A stretch of DNA of 36,019 bases, taken from Bacillota bacterium (GTDB lineage Bacteria; Bacillota; DTU030; DUMP01). The notes beneath the pieces are model-generated. The model did not search any database. It was not told the origin of the DNA and saw nothing but the letters and a program-made list of their open reading frames with translations. The translations under genes were made by a program, and so were the position numbers. Every line of letters begins with the position of its first letter. The first letter of the stretch is position 1. The stretch covers positions 1 through 36,019 of the forward strand of contig JAAYWY010000033.1 of NCBI GenBank assembly GCA_012516165.1, written 5' to 3'. Positions 6,912-15,793 of this stretch are shown piece after piece.

Positions 6912-7844
6912 ATGAAGGTGCACATAGCGCAGGTGGTAAAGAGCCAGATTGCTGTTTGGGCCCGGCAAGAAGGGAAGGAAATTGGTGGGCTGCTATTAGG
7001 CCGGGTACAAAAAAGTGGTGAGCTTATCCGTCGTGTACGGGTGGAAGCAGCTGTGTTGGCCCAAGGGGCCGAGTCGGTGGGAAGTAGTATACGCCTGACG
7101 CCGGAACTGGTGGCCGAAATGACAGAACAGGCTAAACGCGAGTACCCTACTTTTCAAGTAGTGGGCTGGTTTCACACCCATAACGGTCTGGGAGCCTTCT
7201 TTTCCAGCTATGATGCAGCTGTTCATAAAGAATATTTTCCGGAAGTATGGCAGATAGCACTAGTCTTTGACCCAGAGCTAGACAAAGAAGCAATTTATGT
7301 CTGGCAAGGTCAAGAAATTGTTCCTTATGCTTTTGATTCAGGAGCGGAACCACAAAGTTTGATAAGCCAGCGTCCTGTTTTCTCTCGTTATCGTTTAGTT
7401 AATCCCAGACGTTTGTTGGCGTCGATAGCGGTGATAATCTTATTAGTGGCGGCGGGAGTGGGGCTTTTTAGGTGGCGGAGTAATGGATCAGGGGTTCCAA
7501 TACCAGAACCAGGGCCAACAGAGCCTATTGGCAGTCAGGTACAAGAACCGATCAGTTCCGAGCCACCAGCAGCGGCTCCTTCTGTCCCGGCTCCTTCTGA
7601 GGGTACGGGCAATCAACTATTGCTGGAAGGAACTAAATATACTATACAGCCTAATGATAATTTATGGGAGATTAGCCGCCGGTTTTATGGTCATGGTTCG
7701 TACTTTGGATTGATCTTAGAGCATAACCAGATTGACGATCCTCGACAATTAACACCAGGGCAAGAGTTATTGCTACCACCGAAGCCCGAAGGGGGCGTTT
7801 CAGAGGCAGCAGGGACGACAGCGGTTCCGGGTGTAGGGAACTAA
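6912..7844 (+). CDS. Membrane-anchored JAMM protease with C-terminal LysM domain
   Basis: The N-terminal domain (about residues 1-145) is a JAB/MPN metalloprotease fold. It has the catalytic Glu in EIGGLLLG and an exact JAMM zinc motif HTHNGLGAFFSSYD (HxH, seven residues, SxxD), so it should be active. One membrane segment follows near 166-187 (LLASIAVIILLVAAGVGLF), then a Pro/Glu-rich linker and a LysM domain (YTIQPNDNLWEISRRFYG...LTPGQELLLPP) that binds peptidoglycan-type glycans. This suggests a cytoplasmic protease tethered to an external wall-binding domain. The ATG at 6912 behind AAGGAG is preferred to the upstream GTG at 6879, which lacks a good site. Bacterial JAMM enzymes cleave ubiquitin-like or peptide conjugates; the substrate here is unknown. 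Confidence 0.88.
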   Translation: MKVHIAQVVKSQIAVWARQEGKEIGGLLLGRVQKSGELIRRVRVEAAVLAQGAESVGSSIRLTPELVAEMTEQAKREYPTFQVVGWFHTHNGLGAFFSSYDAAVHKEYFPEVWQIALVFDPELDKEAIYVWQGQEIVPYAFDSGAEPQSLISQRPVFSRYRLVNPRRLLASIAVIILLVAAGVGLFRWRSNGSGVPIPEPGPTEPIGSQVQEPISSEPPAAAPSVPAPSEGTGNQLLLEGTKYTIQPNDNLWEISRRFYGHGSYFGLILEHNQIDDPRQLTPGQELLLPPKPEGGVSEAAGTTAVPGVGN

Positions 7845-7851
7845 AATAATG

Positions 7852-8871
7852 TTACCGGTGCCGCGGGTGAACGGTCCCGACAAATAGCCGCCAACTGGAG
7901 AAGATAAAGGCGATTCCACCAACGAGGATGTTCAGGTAAAAGGTGAGCAATCTCCACATCAGCAGATACTGCCGTGCCATAGTTGCTGGTAGCACTGGGT
8001 CGAACACAGCAAGTTGCCACAGTTCGCTGGCTCCGCTGGCCCCCGGTGTAGGGGCAAAAAGAGGGCCAATATACGCCACGTTCTGTAAGTATAACCAGAC
8101 TCGCGCTGTAAATTGGGGAAAGCTAGAAGCCAACAAGATTGGCGCAATGGAAAAAAGGCATATGAAATAGGCAGTGGACGCTCCCATAGCCAACAGTAGC
8201 AGGACAGGGGAGCGGGCCAGTAAAGTAGTGAGATCACAGTAAAACTGGTGGAGGGCTTTTTCAGCTTTGTTTCGAATACCAGAAGGCAAAAGATTTACTA
8301 TTTGGTTTGCTAGTTTAGGCTGAATAAGTAGTACCAGTAATCCCAGCAGGGCCGCTAGATAAAGTAAAACTCCGGTGAGAAAAGCATTATGCCAGGGGAA
8401 AGGAACACCTAGGTTTTGTAACCCTAATACGGCAACTAAAGATAACCCAACTAAGACCATTTGTGATAACCAACCACCTACGGTAACCACTGCTCCTGCT
8501 TCTAACCAGGTGAGGCCGGCTTCTTTTAATACATAAATAACAGCGGGTGTTCCGCCGAAGAGAAAAGGTGTAATAAGGGTAAGAAAGTTGCCAGACCAAA
8601 TAGCGCGTAGAGCAGTGGCATAGGTAATTTCGCGATCTATAGCTCGTGTAAGAATTCTAAGTCTAAGTGAATCAGCCAGCCAGGCTAATATGAGCAAAGC
8701 CATGGCTAGAGCTAGCTGCTTAGAGGGAAAAGGGAGCGGAAATATATCACCAGCTTCGGCTGGCAAATGCCAGAAAACATAGATTGTTGCTGCAGCACTA
8801 ATGGCTATGGCCAAGGCTGTTCCGATAACAAGCTTCTTTTTGGAATGCAACTTTTTCCCCCACAGTTCCAT
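7852..8871 (-). CDS. Lysylphosphatidylglycerol synthase TM-region (UPF0104) family protein
   Basis: A 339-aa polytopic membrane protein with about eight hydrophobic segments. Family signs are SLRLRILTRAI after the second segment, a TPFLFGGTPAVIYVLKEAG core and the C-terminal FAPTPGASGASELWQLAVF. These match the flippase-like domain also found in MprF and AglD. It lacks the aminoacyltransferase domain of MprF, so a lipid or lipid-linked-sugar flipping role is the general expectation, not lysyl-PG synthesis. It converges on the JAMM-LysM gene with only 7 bp between stops, and no clear terminator lies between them. Confidence is high for the family and low for the substrate. Confidence 0.85.
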   Translation of the reverse strand: MELWGKKLHSKKKLVIGTALAIAISAAATIYVFWHLPAEAGDIFPLPFPSKQLALAMALLILAWLADSLRLRILTRAIDREITYATALRAIWSGNFLTLITPFLFGGTPAVIYVLKEAGLTWLEAGAVVTVGGWLSQMVLVGLSLVAVLGLQNLGVPFPWHNAFLTGVLLYLAALLGLLVLLIQPKLANQIVNLLPSGIRNKAEKALHQFYCDLTTLLARSPVLLLLAMGASTAYFICLFSIAPILLASSFPQFTARVWLYLQNVAYIGPLFAPTPGASGASELWQLAVFDPVLPATMARQYLLMWRLLTFYLNILVGGIAFIFSSWRLFVGTVHPRHR

Positions 8872-9090
8872 GATAAATAGATAAATACGGTAAGACTGGT
8901 TTGCATAGAATTACATCTGTTTCATATTATATCAAATTATAGGTGCTGTAAACATAACGGAACGGGCGGATTAGTGGCTGTTTCTTTGCTAGAGAATTTT
9001 AAGCAAGATTGGGAGGATTAACCTGCTGCCTAGCGAATATAATATAGGATGTGGTATTTTTATGGCAATCAGGCGGAGGGAGGTGTATTT

Positions 9091-9861
9091 ATGCAAATCG
9101 ATTTATCGGTAAACACAGCATTGCCGCTGGCTTTAGAAGGAACAGAGCTGCGCTTTGGAGCTGATGTGGTGCCGGTGACCCCTGTTGTATACTCAGCTGG
9201 GGAAATGCGCGAGGTGTTTTACTCACCGGCAGAGGTAGACTCTAAGCAGCAGCTTTATTTTAGTTATAATGGGCTTAGCCTAGAAAAAGATCGTGAGCTT
9301 TTCGAGCGCCATGGTCTACGCTATAACCTGCTTATAATGCCTCCGGCTCTAATTGGACCAGAATATGTCAAGACGGCTGGGCATTATAATCCAGCTCCAC
9401 CGGAGACGGCAGAGACTTATCCGGAAGTGTACGAAGTAGTTCAAGGGCAGGCCCACTTCTTGCTTCAGTATTTAGACCCGGAGATCGGTTCAGTGGAGGA
9501 AGTGATCCTGTTTGAGGCGGCTCAAGGGGACAAAGTTCTTATTCCACCCGATTTTGGCCATGTGGTAATTAATCCAGCCAATGAAACGCTAGTTGTGAGC
9601 AATTTGGTGGCCGATAGCTTTGCTCCTTTATGTGAGCCGTTTATCAAATCGGGCGGAGCAGTATATTATGAGGTACGGGTCCAGGGGGTTTCTACATTTA
9701 TTGCTAATCCCAATTATGACTATATACCGCAACTGCAGCGCCGATTGGCACGTCAGTATCGGGATTTAGGTTTGGTAAAAGGGGTTACCCTATACGAAGC
9801 ATTTATTAAAGACCCTGATGTGTTTCATTATTTAACCCATCCCAACCTGTGTCCCCAATAA
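9091..9861 (+). CDS. Cupin-type (archaeal-type) glucose-6-phosphate isomerase
   Basis: Interconverts glucose-6-phosphate and fructose-6-phosphate using a metal-binding cupin barrel, unlike the classical bacterial PGI. Family motifs are KTAGHYNPAPPETAETYPEVYEVVQGQAHFLLQ and PPDFGHVVIN. Expected metal ligands are seen as His (GHY), Glu (YPEVYE) and a late His (GHVV). The second His of the usual GHYH is Asn here. The ATG at 9091 has GGAGGGAGG upstream, so the 14 extra residues from 9049 are probably not translated (256 aa). It lies 17 bp before pfkA, which places two successive upper-glycolysis steps in one transcript. Confidence 0.88.
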   Translation: MQIDLSVNTALPLALEGTELRFGADVVPVTPVVYSAGEMREVFYSPAEVDSKQQLYFSYNGLSLEKDRELFERHGLRYNLLIMPPALIGPEYVKTAGHYNPAPPETAETYPEVYEVVQGQAHFLLQYLDPEIGSVEEVILFEAAQGDKVLIPPDFGHVVINPANETLVVSNLVADSFAPLCEPFIKSGGAVYYEVRVQGVSTFIANPNYDYIPQLQRRLARQYRDLGLVKGVTLYEAFIKDPDVFHYLTHPNLCPQ

Positions 9862-9878
9862 GATAGAGGTGATTATTA

Positions 9879-10838
9879 TTGCCCAAGATTGCCGTACTCA
9901 CAAGTGGCGGCGATGCACCCGGCATGAATGCTGCCATCCGGGCAGTAGTACATCAAGCGGCTGTGCACGAGGCAAGGGTTGTAGGTATTAAACATGGCTT
10001 TGAAGGACTCCTCAAGCGTGAGTTTGTCGATATGGATCTAGGTTCCGTAGATGATATTATTCAACATGGCGGTACGGTTTTGCGTAGTGCGCGTAGTGAT
10101 CGTTTTCGTACGGCCGTGGGACAAGAGGAGGCAGCGGCCAATCTAAAAGAAGCCGGAATAGATGGCGTGATTGTGATTGGTGGAGAAGGTAGTTATCGGG
10201 GTGGAGCTGCTTTAACGACCAAAGGCATTGCTGTTATTGGGGTACCTGGTACCATCGACAATGATATTCCTTGTACCGATTACACTATTGGCTTTGATAC
10301 GGCAGTAAATACAGTGGTCGATGCAATGAACAAAATCCGCGATACTGCCACTGCCCACGAACGAGCCTTTGTGGTAGAGGTGATGGGACGAGCCTCGGGA
10401 CATATTGCCCTCATGGCTGGATTGGCCGGTGGGGCCGAGTCCATACTTATCCCCGAGATACCATTTGATTTAGACGATGTTTGCCGTCGACTCAAATGGA
10501 GTGCCGAGCGGGGAAAGGTGCACAGCATTATTTTAGTGGCTGAGGGAGTAGCTTCGGCCTATGCTATCGGTGAGGAAATGAAAAAACGAACTGGTTTTGA
10601 TACTAGGGTATCGGTGTTAGGACACCTTCAACGAGGTGGCGCGCCTACGGCCTTTGACCGAATTTTAGCCAGCCGTCTAGCAGCACAGGCGGTGGAAGTC
10701 CTCCTGGAAGGGGAGAACCAAGCGGCTATGTGCTATCGTGCAGGACAAGTGGAGGCAATACCTTTTAGCCAGGTATTCGCTACTACTAAAGACATTGACC
10801 GCTCACTTTATGATTTGGCGGCTGTATTAGCCATGTAA
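9879..10838 (+). CDS. pfkA: 6-phosphofructokinase PfkA
   Basis: Phosphorylates fructose-6-phosphate to the 1,6-bisphosphate in glycolysis. The 319-aa length is that of bacterial PfkA. It shows the N-terminal LTSGGDAPGMNAAIRAVV loop, the catalytic PGTIDNDI, the substrate loop MGRASGHIAL and LGHLQRGGAPTAFDR. The start is TTG at 9879 behind AGAGGTG. The nucleotide motif reads GGEGSYRG where ATP-dependent enzymes normally have GGDGS; the Gly that favours ATP over pyrophosphate is kept but the Mg-site Asp is Glu. It is the second gene after the cupin isomerase and is followed by a terminator. Confidence 0.95.
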   Translation: MPKIAVLTSGGDAPGMNAAIRAVVHQAAVHEARVVGIKHGFEGLLKREFVDMDLGSVDDIIQHGGTVLRSARSDRFRTAVGQEEAAANLKEAGIDGVIVIGGEGSYRGGAALTTKGIAVIGVPGTIDNDIPCTDYTIGFDTAVNTVVDAMNKIRDTATAHERAFVVEVMGRASGHIALMAGLAGGAESILIPEIPFDLDDVCRRLKWSAERGKVHSIILVAEGVASAYAIGEEMKKRTGFDTRVSVLGHLQRGGAPTAFDRILASRLAAQAVEVLLEGENQAAMCYRAGQVEAIPFSQVFATTKDIDRSLYDLAAVLAM

Positions 10839-10844
10839 TGGGTA

Positions 10845-10885
10845 GGGGCTGTGTTCCTTAAGATAATTAGGGAAACAGCCCCTTT
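10845..10885 (+). terminator. Intrinsic terminator after pfkA
   Basis: GGGGCTGTGTTCC pairs with GGAAACAGCCCC (one bulged base) and is followed by TTTG. The U-tract is short but the stem is strong. Confidence 0.8.
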
Positions 10886-11078
10886 GCCTTAAAACCTCAG
10901 ATTTTATTTAGGTAGGTCTTTTGTATCAGGTAAGAAGAAGTAATGTTATCCTTCCTTTCGCTTGTTCGCTTACGGCATTTTATGTGTTAGTGTTAGTTAA
11001 AATAGATGTGCCGTAGGAGGCGAAGTCGGAGGTGATTTTTAGGCAGGTAGTGGAAAAAGTTGTCCTTTGGGGAGGCGA

Positions 11079-12749
11079 ATGACTTTGTTACAACCAAATC
11101 CAAATATGATTGCTATTGTAATCGGCGATGGTGATAAGGAAGAAATCGTTCCGGCAGGCACCACGCTCCAGGAATTAAGTCGCCGTTACCAACCAGAGCA
11201 TACGTCGACTATTGTGGCGGCCATGGTAGATGGTGAGCTCAAAGAACTTACCTGGCCGCTGACTCGGGCCGCACAGGTTAGATTTCTTGACCTATCCTCG
11301 GATGACGGGCAGCGGATTTATATACGCAGCCTTTCTTTTTTACTAGTCCGTGCTGCTTTAGATGTTCTCCCCGGCAGTCCAGTTAGCATCGAACACTCTT
11401 TGGGCAATGGTCTCTATATAGAACTTAAGGGATCACAGCTTTTGGCCGAAGAAGATGTACAGGCACTAGAGAAGCGTATGCATGAGCTAGTACAGGCTGA
11501 TTTGCCATTCAAGAAAGAACGGATGCCCCTTTCCCAGGCCAAAGAAATCTTTTGTCGTCAAGGCCAAATCGATAAAGCAGAACTTTTAAAATACCGGCAG
11601 AAAGACTACCTAAATGTGTACGAATTAGACGGATTATATGATTATTTCTTCGGCTATATGGTGCCTAGCACAGGTTTTCTAGATAAATTTGCCCTCCATT
11701 TTTATTTGCCGGGAATGATTATGCTGTTTCCCAGCCAGGACCGGCCCAATGAAATCCCGCAGTATGTGGATCAACCAAAATTAGCTACTATCTTCCGCGA
11801 GGCTGAACGCTGGGGAGAAATTTTAGGGGTTGGGGACGTAGCGTCATTAAACAATATTATTGCCAAAGGCCAGGGTGTAGAGCTAATTCGTATAGCGGAA
11901 GCTTTGCATGAAAAAAAGGTGGCCGAAATTGCCGACGAGATTACCGCTAATCACGAACAGATGCGCCTGGTTTTTATTGCTGGACCTTCGTCTTCAGGTA
12001 AAACAACATTTTGTCAGCGTCTATATATTCAACTGAGGGTCAATGGACTAAAACCAGTTACCATTTCTCTGGATGACTATTTTCTTGATCGCGAAAACAC
12101 ACCGCGAGATGAAACAGGAGAATATGATTTTGAAGCTTTAGAGGCTTTAGATTTAAAACTGTTTAATCAACAGTTGGTAAAGTTGATTCAAGGGGTGGAG
12201 GTAGAAGTCCCAGTCTTTGATTTTAAAAAAGGTGTTCGCACTTGGGTAGGGCGCCACCTTAAAGTTGAGCCCGATCAACCCATTTTGATTGAGGGTATTC
12301 ACGGTCTAAATCCAAGGCTCACACCTGCCATTCCCAAAGAAAAGCAGTTTCGTATCTATATTAGTGCTTTAACACAGCTAAATATGGATCGCCATAATCG
12401 CATTCCTACTACAGATACTCGGCTTTTGCGAAGAATTGTGCGCGATAATAAGTTTCGCTCAGCTAAACCCGAGGAAACCATCTTGCGCTGGCCCTCGGTG
12501 CGCCGCGGCGAAGAACGCAATATTTTTCCTTTTCAAGAAGAGGCAGATGTCATGTTTAATTCAGCGTTGGTGTATGAACTCTCGGCTCTTAAACAGCAAG
12601 CCGAAACAGTGCTGGGAACTATAGTGCCTGGCAGCCCGGCCTATCCGCGGGCTAAGATGCTAACCAAGTTTTTGGCCTATTTTCTGCCCTTGGATACGCA
12701 AGAAGAAATTCCTCGTAACTCTATCTTGCGTGAGTTTATTGGTTATTGA
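11079..12749 (+). CDS. TGS/ThrRS-like domain plus uridine kinase-like nucleoside kinase
   Basis: A fusion found in Firmicutes and other bacteria. A ubiquitin-like TGS domain (about 5-75) and a threonyl-tRNA-synthetase-like second domain precede a P-loop kinase related to uridine kinase/phosphoribulokinase. The Walker A is GPSSSGKTT (about residue 301), followed by SLDDYFLDRENTPRDETGEYDFE and the ILIEGIHGLN strand. No tRNA synthetase catalytic core is present. The track starts at TTG 11067 without a binding site. I use ATG 11079, although GGGGAGG is only 3 nt away; TTG 11085 has better spacing. The substrate is probably a nucleoside but is not proved. The gene precedes groES, which has its own promoter. 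Confidence 0.85.
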   Translation: MTLLQPNPNMIAIVIGDGDKEEIVPAGTTLQELSRRYQPEHTSTIVAAMVDGELKELTWPLTRAAQVRFLDLSSDDGQRIYIRSLSFLLVRAALDVLPGSPVSIEHSLGNGLYIELKGSQLLAEEDVQALEKRMHELVQADLPFKKERMPLSQAKEIFCRQGQIDKAELLKYRQKDYLNVYELDGLYDYFFGYMVPSTGFLDKFALHFYLPGMIMLFPSQDRPNEIPQYVDQPKLATIFREAERWGEILGVGDVASLNNIIAKGQGVELIRIAEALHEKKVAEIADEITANHEQMRLVFIAGPSSSGKTTFCQRLYIQLRVNGLKPVTISLDDYFLDRENTPRDETGEYDFEALEALDLKLFNQQLVKLIQGVEVEVPVFDFKKGVRTWVGRHLKVEPDQPILIEGIHGLNPRLTPAIPKEKQFRIYISALTQLNMDRHNRIPTTDTRLLRRIVRDNKFRSAKPEETILRWPSVRRGEERNIFPFQEEADVMFNSALVYELSALKQQAETVLGTIVPGSPAYPRAKMLTKFLAYFLPLDTQEEIPRNSILREFIGY

Positions 12750-12768
12750 CATTCCAGTTCTGGAACTC

Positions 12769-12797
12769 TTGACTAATGGAAGGAAATTGTGTATTAT
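12769..12797 (+). promoter_or_regulatory. groESL promoter
   Basis: TTGACT (12769-12774) and TATTAT (12792-12797) are 17 bp apart, with the CIRCE operator starting 13 bp downstream of the -10 box. Confidence 0.88.
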
Positions 12798-12809
12798 AAA
12801 TCTTGGTTG

Positions 12810-12836
12810 TTAGCACTTCATCGAGATGAGTGCTAA
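12810..12836 (+). promoter_or_regulatory. CIRCE operator (HrcA binding site)
   Basis: TTAGCACTT, nine bases, GAGTGCTAA. This matches the CIRCE consensus except for one T in the left arm. It lies between the promoter and groES, where HrcA represses the operon until heat shock. Confidence 0.97.
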
Positions 12837-12861
12837 AGAATACGAAAGGAGGTTCTAGTCT

Positions 12862-13149
12862 ATGCTAAAACCACTCGGTGACAGGGTTGTAGTAAAGACC
12901 ATCACTGCCGAAGAGCGGACCAAGGGAGGTATTGTCCTACCGGATACGGCCAAGGAGAAGCCCCAAGAGGGTGAAGTGATTGCTGTTGGGCCAGGCCGGA
13001 TTTTGGACAATGGCGAGCGGCTAGCACCCGAAGTTAAGGTTGGTGACCGGGTGATCTATGCCAAATACGGCGGCACCGAGGTCAAATTAGACGATGAGGA
13101 ATACTTGATTCTAAGAGAAAGTGATATCCTAGCCAAGGTTGAAAAATAA
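12862..13149 (+). CDS. groS: Co-chaperonin GroES
   Basis: The 95-aa lid subunit of the GroEL/ES folding chamber, of normal length. It starts [14 protein letters not shown], has the mobile loop [21 protein letters not shown], and ends with [15 protein letters not shown]. The ATG follows AAAGGAGG. It is the first gene of the CIRCE-controlled operon and lies 17 bp before groEL. Confidence 0.99.
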   Translation: MLKPLGDRVVVKTITAEERTKGGIVLPDTAKEKPQEGEVIAVGPGRILDNGERLAPEVKVGDRVIYAKYGGTEVKLDDEEYLILRESDILAKVEK

Positions 13150-13166
13150 TAGGAGGAGGGATTTAG

Positions 13167-14786
13167 ATGGCCGCTAAACAGCTTGTTTACAAAGAAGAAG
13201 CACGTCATGCTTTGGAACGCGGCGTAAGTGCCGTGGCCGATGCGGTTAAAGTAACCCTCGGACCAAAAGGACGTAGTGTGGTACTTAGTAAGAAGTTTGG
13301 TTCCCCAACTGTTACTAAAGACGGTGTTACTGTAGCCAAAGAAATTGAATTAAAAGACCCATTTGAGAACATGGGTGCTCAACTTTGCCGTGAAGTTGCT
13401 TCCAAAACGAACGATGTAGCCGGTGATGGTACCACCACTGCTACTGTATTAGCCCAGGCTATTATGCGCGAGGGTATTAAAAACGTGACTGCTGGTGCCA
13501 ACCCCATCTTTATCAAGCGAGGTATTGATAAAGCAGTTGAGGCTCTTACTGAAGAAATCAAGAAAAAGGCTATTCCTGTTGAATCAAAAGAAAGCATAAC
13601 CCATGTAGCCTCTATCTCTGCCAATAATCATGAAATCGGTAAATTGGTGGCCGATGCCATGGACAAGGTTGGCAAAGATGGTGTTATCACGGTAGAAGAG
13701 TCCAAGAGTCTAATGACCACCGTAGAGATTGTGGAAGGCATGGAGTTTGACCGCGGCTACATCTCGCCTTACTTTGTGACCAATGCAGAAACCATGGAAG
13801 CCGATCTGGAAGAACCCTATATTCTTCTGTATGAGAAGAAGATCAGTTCCATTAATGATTTGCTACCGCTGCTGGAGAAAGTGGTCCGTACTGGCAAACC
13901 GCTTCTGATTATTGCCGAGGATGTAGAGGGCGAGGCCCTGGCAACTTTAGTGGTGAACAGACTGCGCGGTACCCTGCAGTGTGTGGCGGTTAAAGCCCCA
14001 GGCTTTGGTGATCGCCGCAAGGCCATGATGGAAGATATCGCCATTCTTACCGGCGGCAAGTTCATTTCCGAGGACTTGGGCATTAAACTAGAGAACATCG
14101 AACTGGACGACCTGGGTCAGGCAAAGAAGGTTAAGATTGGCAAAGAGAAAACCACCATTGTGGAAGGCTTGGGTGACAAAGAGGAGATCAAAGCCCGCGT
14201 AGCTCAGATCAAGAAACAGATCGAAGAGACTGATTCTGATTATGACCGTGAGAAACTACAAGAACGGTTGGCTAAGTTAGCCGGTGGTGTAGCGGTGATC
14301 AAAGTTGGCGCTGCTACGGAAACCGAACTCAAAGAGAAAAAGATGCGCGTAGAAGATGCCCTTAATGCTACTCGAGCTGCTGTGGAAGAAGGCATCGTGG
14401 CTGGCGGCGGAACGGCTTTGCTAGACGCTGTTGGCGTGCTGGATAATGTTGACGTAGAAGGCGATGAGGTAGTTGGCTTAAATATTGTCCGCCGGGCGGT
14501 AGAAGAGCCTCTGCGTCAGATTGTAACGAATGCTGGTCTTGAAGGGTCCATTGTGGTAAATAAAGTGAAAGAATCTGCTCCTGGCGTAGGTTTCGACGCT
14601 GTAACTGAGCAGTATGTAGATATGGTGAAAGCTGGTATTGTTGACCCGGTCAAAGTTACTCGTTCTGCGTTAGAAAACGCAGCTAGTATTGCTTCCTTAC
14701 TTCTCACCACTGAGTGTTTGGTGGCGGATATTCCTGAAGAAGAGAAGCCAATGCCGCCCATGCCGCCAGGAGGCATGGACTACTAA
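13167..14786 (+). CDS. groL: Chaperonin GroEL
   Basis: The 60-kDa chaperonin. The 539-aa length is typical. It shows [32 protein letters not shown], the ATP-site [14 protein letters not shown], the apical-domain [15 protein letters not shown] and [16 protein letters not shown]. The C-terminus [10 protein letters not shown] is the Gly/Met-rich tail. The start follows AGGAGGAGGG. It is cotranscribed with groES under HrcA/CIRCE control and ends in a perfect palindromic terminator. Only one copy is seen in the window. Confidence 0.99.
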   Translation: MAAKQLVYKEEARHALERGVSAVADAVKVTLGPKGRSVVLSKKFGSPTVTKDGVTVAKEIELKDPFENMGAQLCREVASKTNDVAGDGTTTATVLAQAIMREGIKNVTAGANPIFIKRGIDKAVEALTEEIKKKAIPVESKESITHVASISANNHEIGKLVADAMDKVGKDGVITVEESKSLMTTVEIVEGMEFDRGYISPYFVTNAETMEADLEEPYILLYEKKISSINDLLPLLEKVVRTGKPLLIIAEDVEGEALATLVVNRLRGTLQCVAVKAPGFGDRRKAMMEDIAILTGGKFISEDLGIKLENIELDDLGQAKKVKIGKEKTTIVEGLGDKEEIKARVAQIKKQIEETDSDYDREKLQERLAKLAGGVAVIKVGAATETELKEKKMRVEDALNATRAAVEEGIVAGGGTALLDAVGVLDNVDVEGDEVVGLNIVRRAVEEPLRQIVTNAGLEGSIVVNKVKESAPGVGFDAVTEQYVDMVKAGIVDPVKVTRSALENAASIASLLLTTECLVADIPEEEKPMPPMPPGGMDY

Positions 14787-14828
14787 GAGAATAAAAGAGG
14801 CTGCCGTACGGCAGCCTCTTTTATTCTC
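14787..14828. terminator. Perfect 42-nt palindromic bidirectional terminator
   Basis: GAGAATAAAAGAGGCTGCCGT is followed by its exact reverse complement. The GC core AGAGGCTGCCG/CGGCAGCCTCT is flanked by AAAA and TTTT, so it can stop transcription from either side. Confidence 0.95.
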
Positions 14829-15002
14829 AAAATGTTTGTAGGCTTAACAGATAATATTTAGTTCGTTTTTTTAACGGAGCCACTATAGACCGTGGATGGG
14901 CTAGTTTCTTTACTAGCGAAAGGGTTTTGATACTGAGCAGCGAATAGAAAAAATAGGTTTTACTATTTACAAAAGAGAAATCCGTACAAGGAGCTGACAC
15001 TA

Positions 15003-15701
15003 ATGAAAGAAAGAAAAGAAATACTCGGTATTGTAGGTGGTATGGGTCCAGCAGCCACCATTCAATTCATGCATTTGGTAGTAAGTTTAACCCCAGCTAA
15101 GTGCGATCAAGATCATATCAGAATGTTAGTAGATATGAACCCAGCTATTCCTGATCGTACGGCGGCTATCTTAGGCCAAGGTCCATCGCCGGTGCCGGAG
15201 CTAGTGAAGTCGGCCCAGCTGCTGGAACAGGCCGGAGCTACATTTTTAGTCTTTCCCTGCAATACAGCCCATTATTTTTTACCACAAGTTCAACCACAAA
15301 TCAGCATTCCTATACTTAATATGATTGAAGAAACGGCAGCTTATATAAAAGAACAGGGGATCAAGAAAATTGCTCTCTTGGCCACCGATGGTACGGTACA
15401 AACAGGGATTTATCAACAGGCTTTGACTAGTCGTGATCTATCCTGTCTGGTACCCGATGAGCTGGCCCAAAAAGCGGTGATGAAAACCATCTATGATATT
15501 AAGAGCGGGTGCGAGCTGGAGGTGGCCAAGCAGACTTTTGCCCCGGCTATTAATTGGTCTAAGAGGCAAGGAGCGGAAGCGGTCATCGCTGGTTGTACCG
15601 AGTTATCGTTAATTTTAACCGCCGACACATATCAGGGTTTGAAAGTAATAGACGCCATGAAGGTAGTGGCTGGTAAGGTGCTAGAGCGGGTTTTAGATTA
15701 A
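15003..15701 (+). CDS. Aspartate/glutamate racemase family protein
   Basis: A cofactor-independent amino-acid racemase of the Asp/Glu racemase fold, probably making a D-amino acid (aspartate most likely). The 232-aa protein opens ILGIVGGMGPAATIQFMHLVV and has the two catalytic Cys in VFPCNTAHYF and IAGCTELSLIL. Duplicated alpha/beta halves fit the family length. The ATG follows AAGGAG at 9 nt. It is a single gene between two terminators. It is closer to the YgeA/RacX type than to the essential MurI glutamate racemase; the substrate is not fixed by sequence. Confidence 0.88.
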   Translation: MKERKEILGIVGGMGPAATIQFMHLVVSLTPAKCDQDHIRMLVDMNPAIPDRTAAILGQGPSPVPELVKSAQLLEQAGATFLVFPCNTAHYFLPQVQPQISIPILNMIEETAAYIKEQGIKKIALLATDGTVQTGIYQQALTSRDLSCLVPDELAQKAVMKTIYDIKSGCELEVAKQTFAPAINWSKRQGAEAVIAGCTELSLILTADTYQGLKVIDAMKVVAGKVLERVLD

Positions 15702-15711
15702 TCAATAGCTT

Positions 15712-15740
15712 AAGGTAGAGCGCCCACGCCACCTTTTTTC
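15712..15740 (+). terminator. Probable intrinsic terminator after the racemase gene
   Basis: AAGGT and ACCTT pair around a short GCG/CGC stem with bulges, followed by six T residues. The stem is imperfect. Confidence 0.55.
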
Positions 15741-15741
15741 T

Positions 15742-15769
15742 TTGCACTAAAGAGTGTGAGTGGTATAAT
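15742..15769 (+). promoter_or_regulatory. Promoter of the endonuclease IV gene
   Basis: TTGCAC (15742-15747) and a perfect TATAAT (15764-15769) are 16 bp apart, 24 bp before the start codon. Confidence 0.75.
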
Positions 15770-15793
15770 GGGGCCATTGAAAGGGTGACAGCT

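Noticed and set aside
12752-12765. TTCCAG/CTGGAA inverted repeat just before the groESL -35 box
   Set aside because: The two-base centre cannot form a hairpin loop, and it does not match the LexA, CtsR or HrcA sites I know; likely chance.
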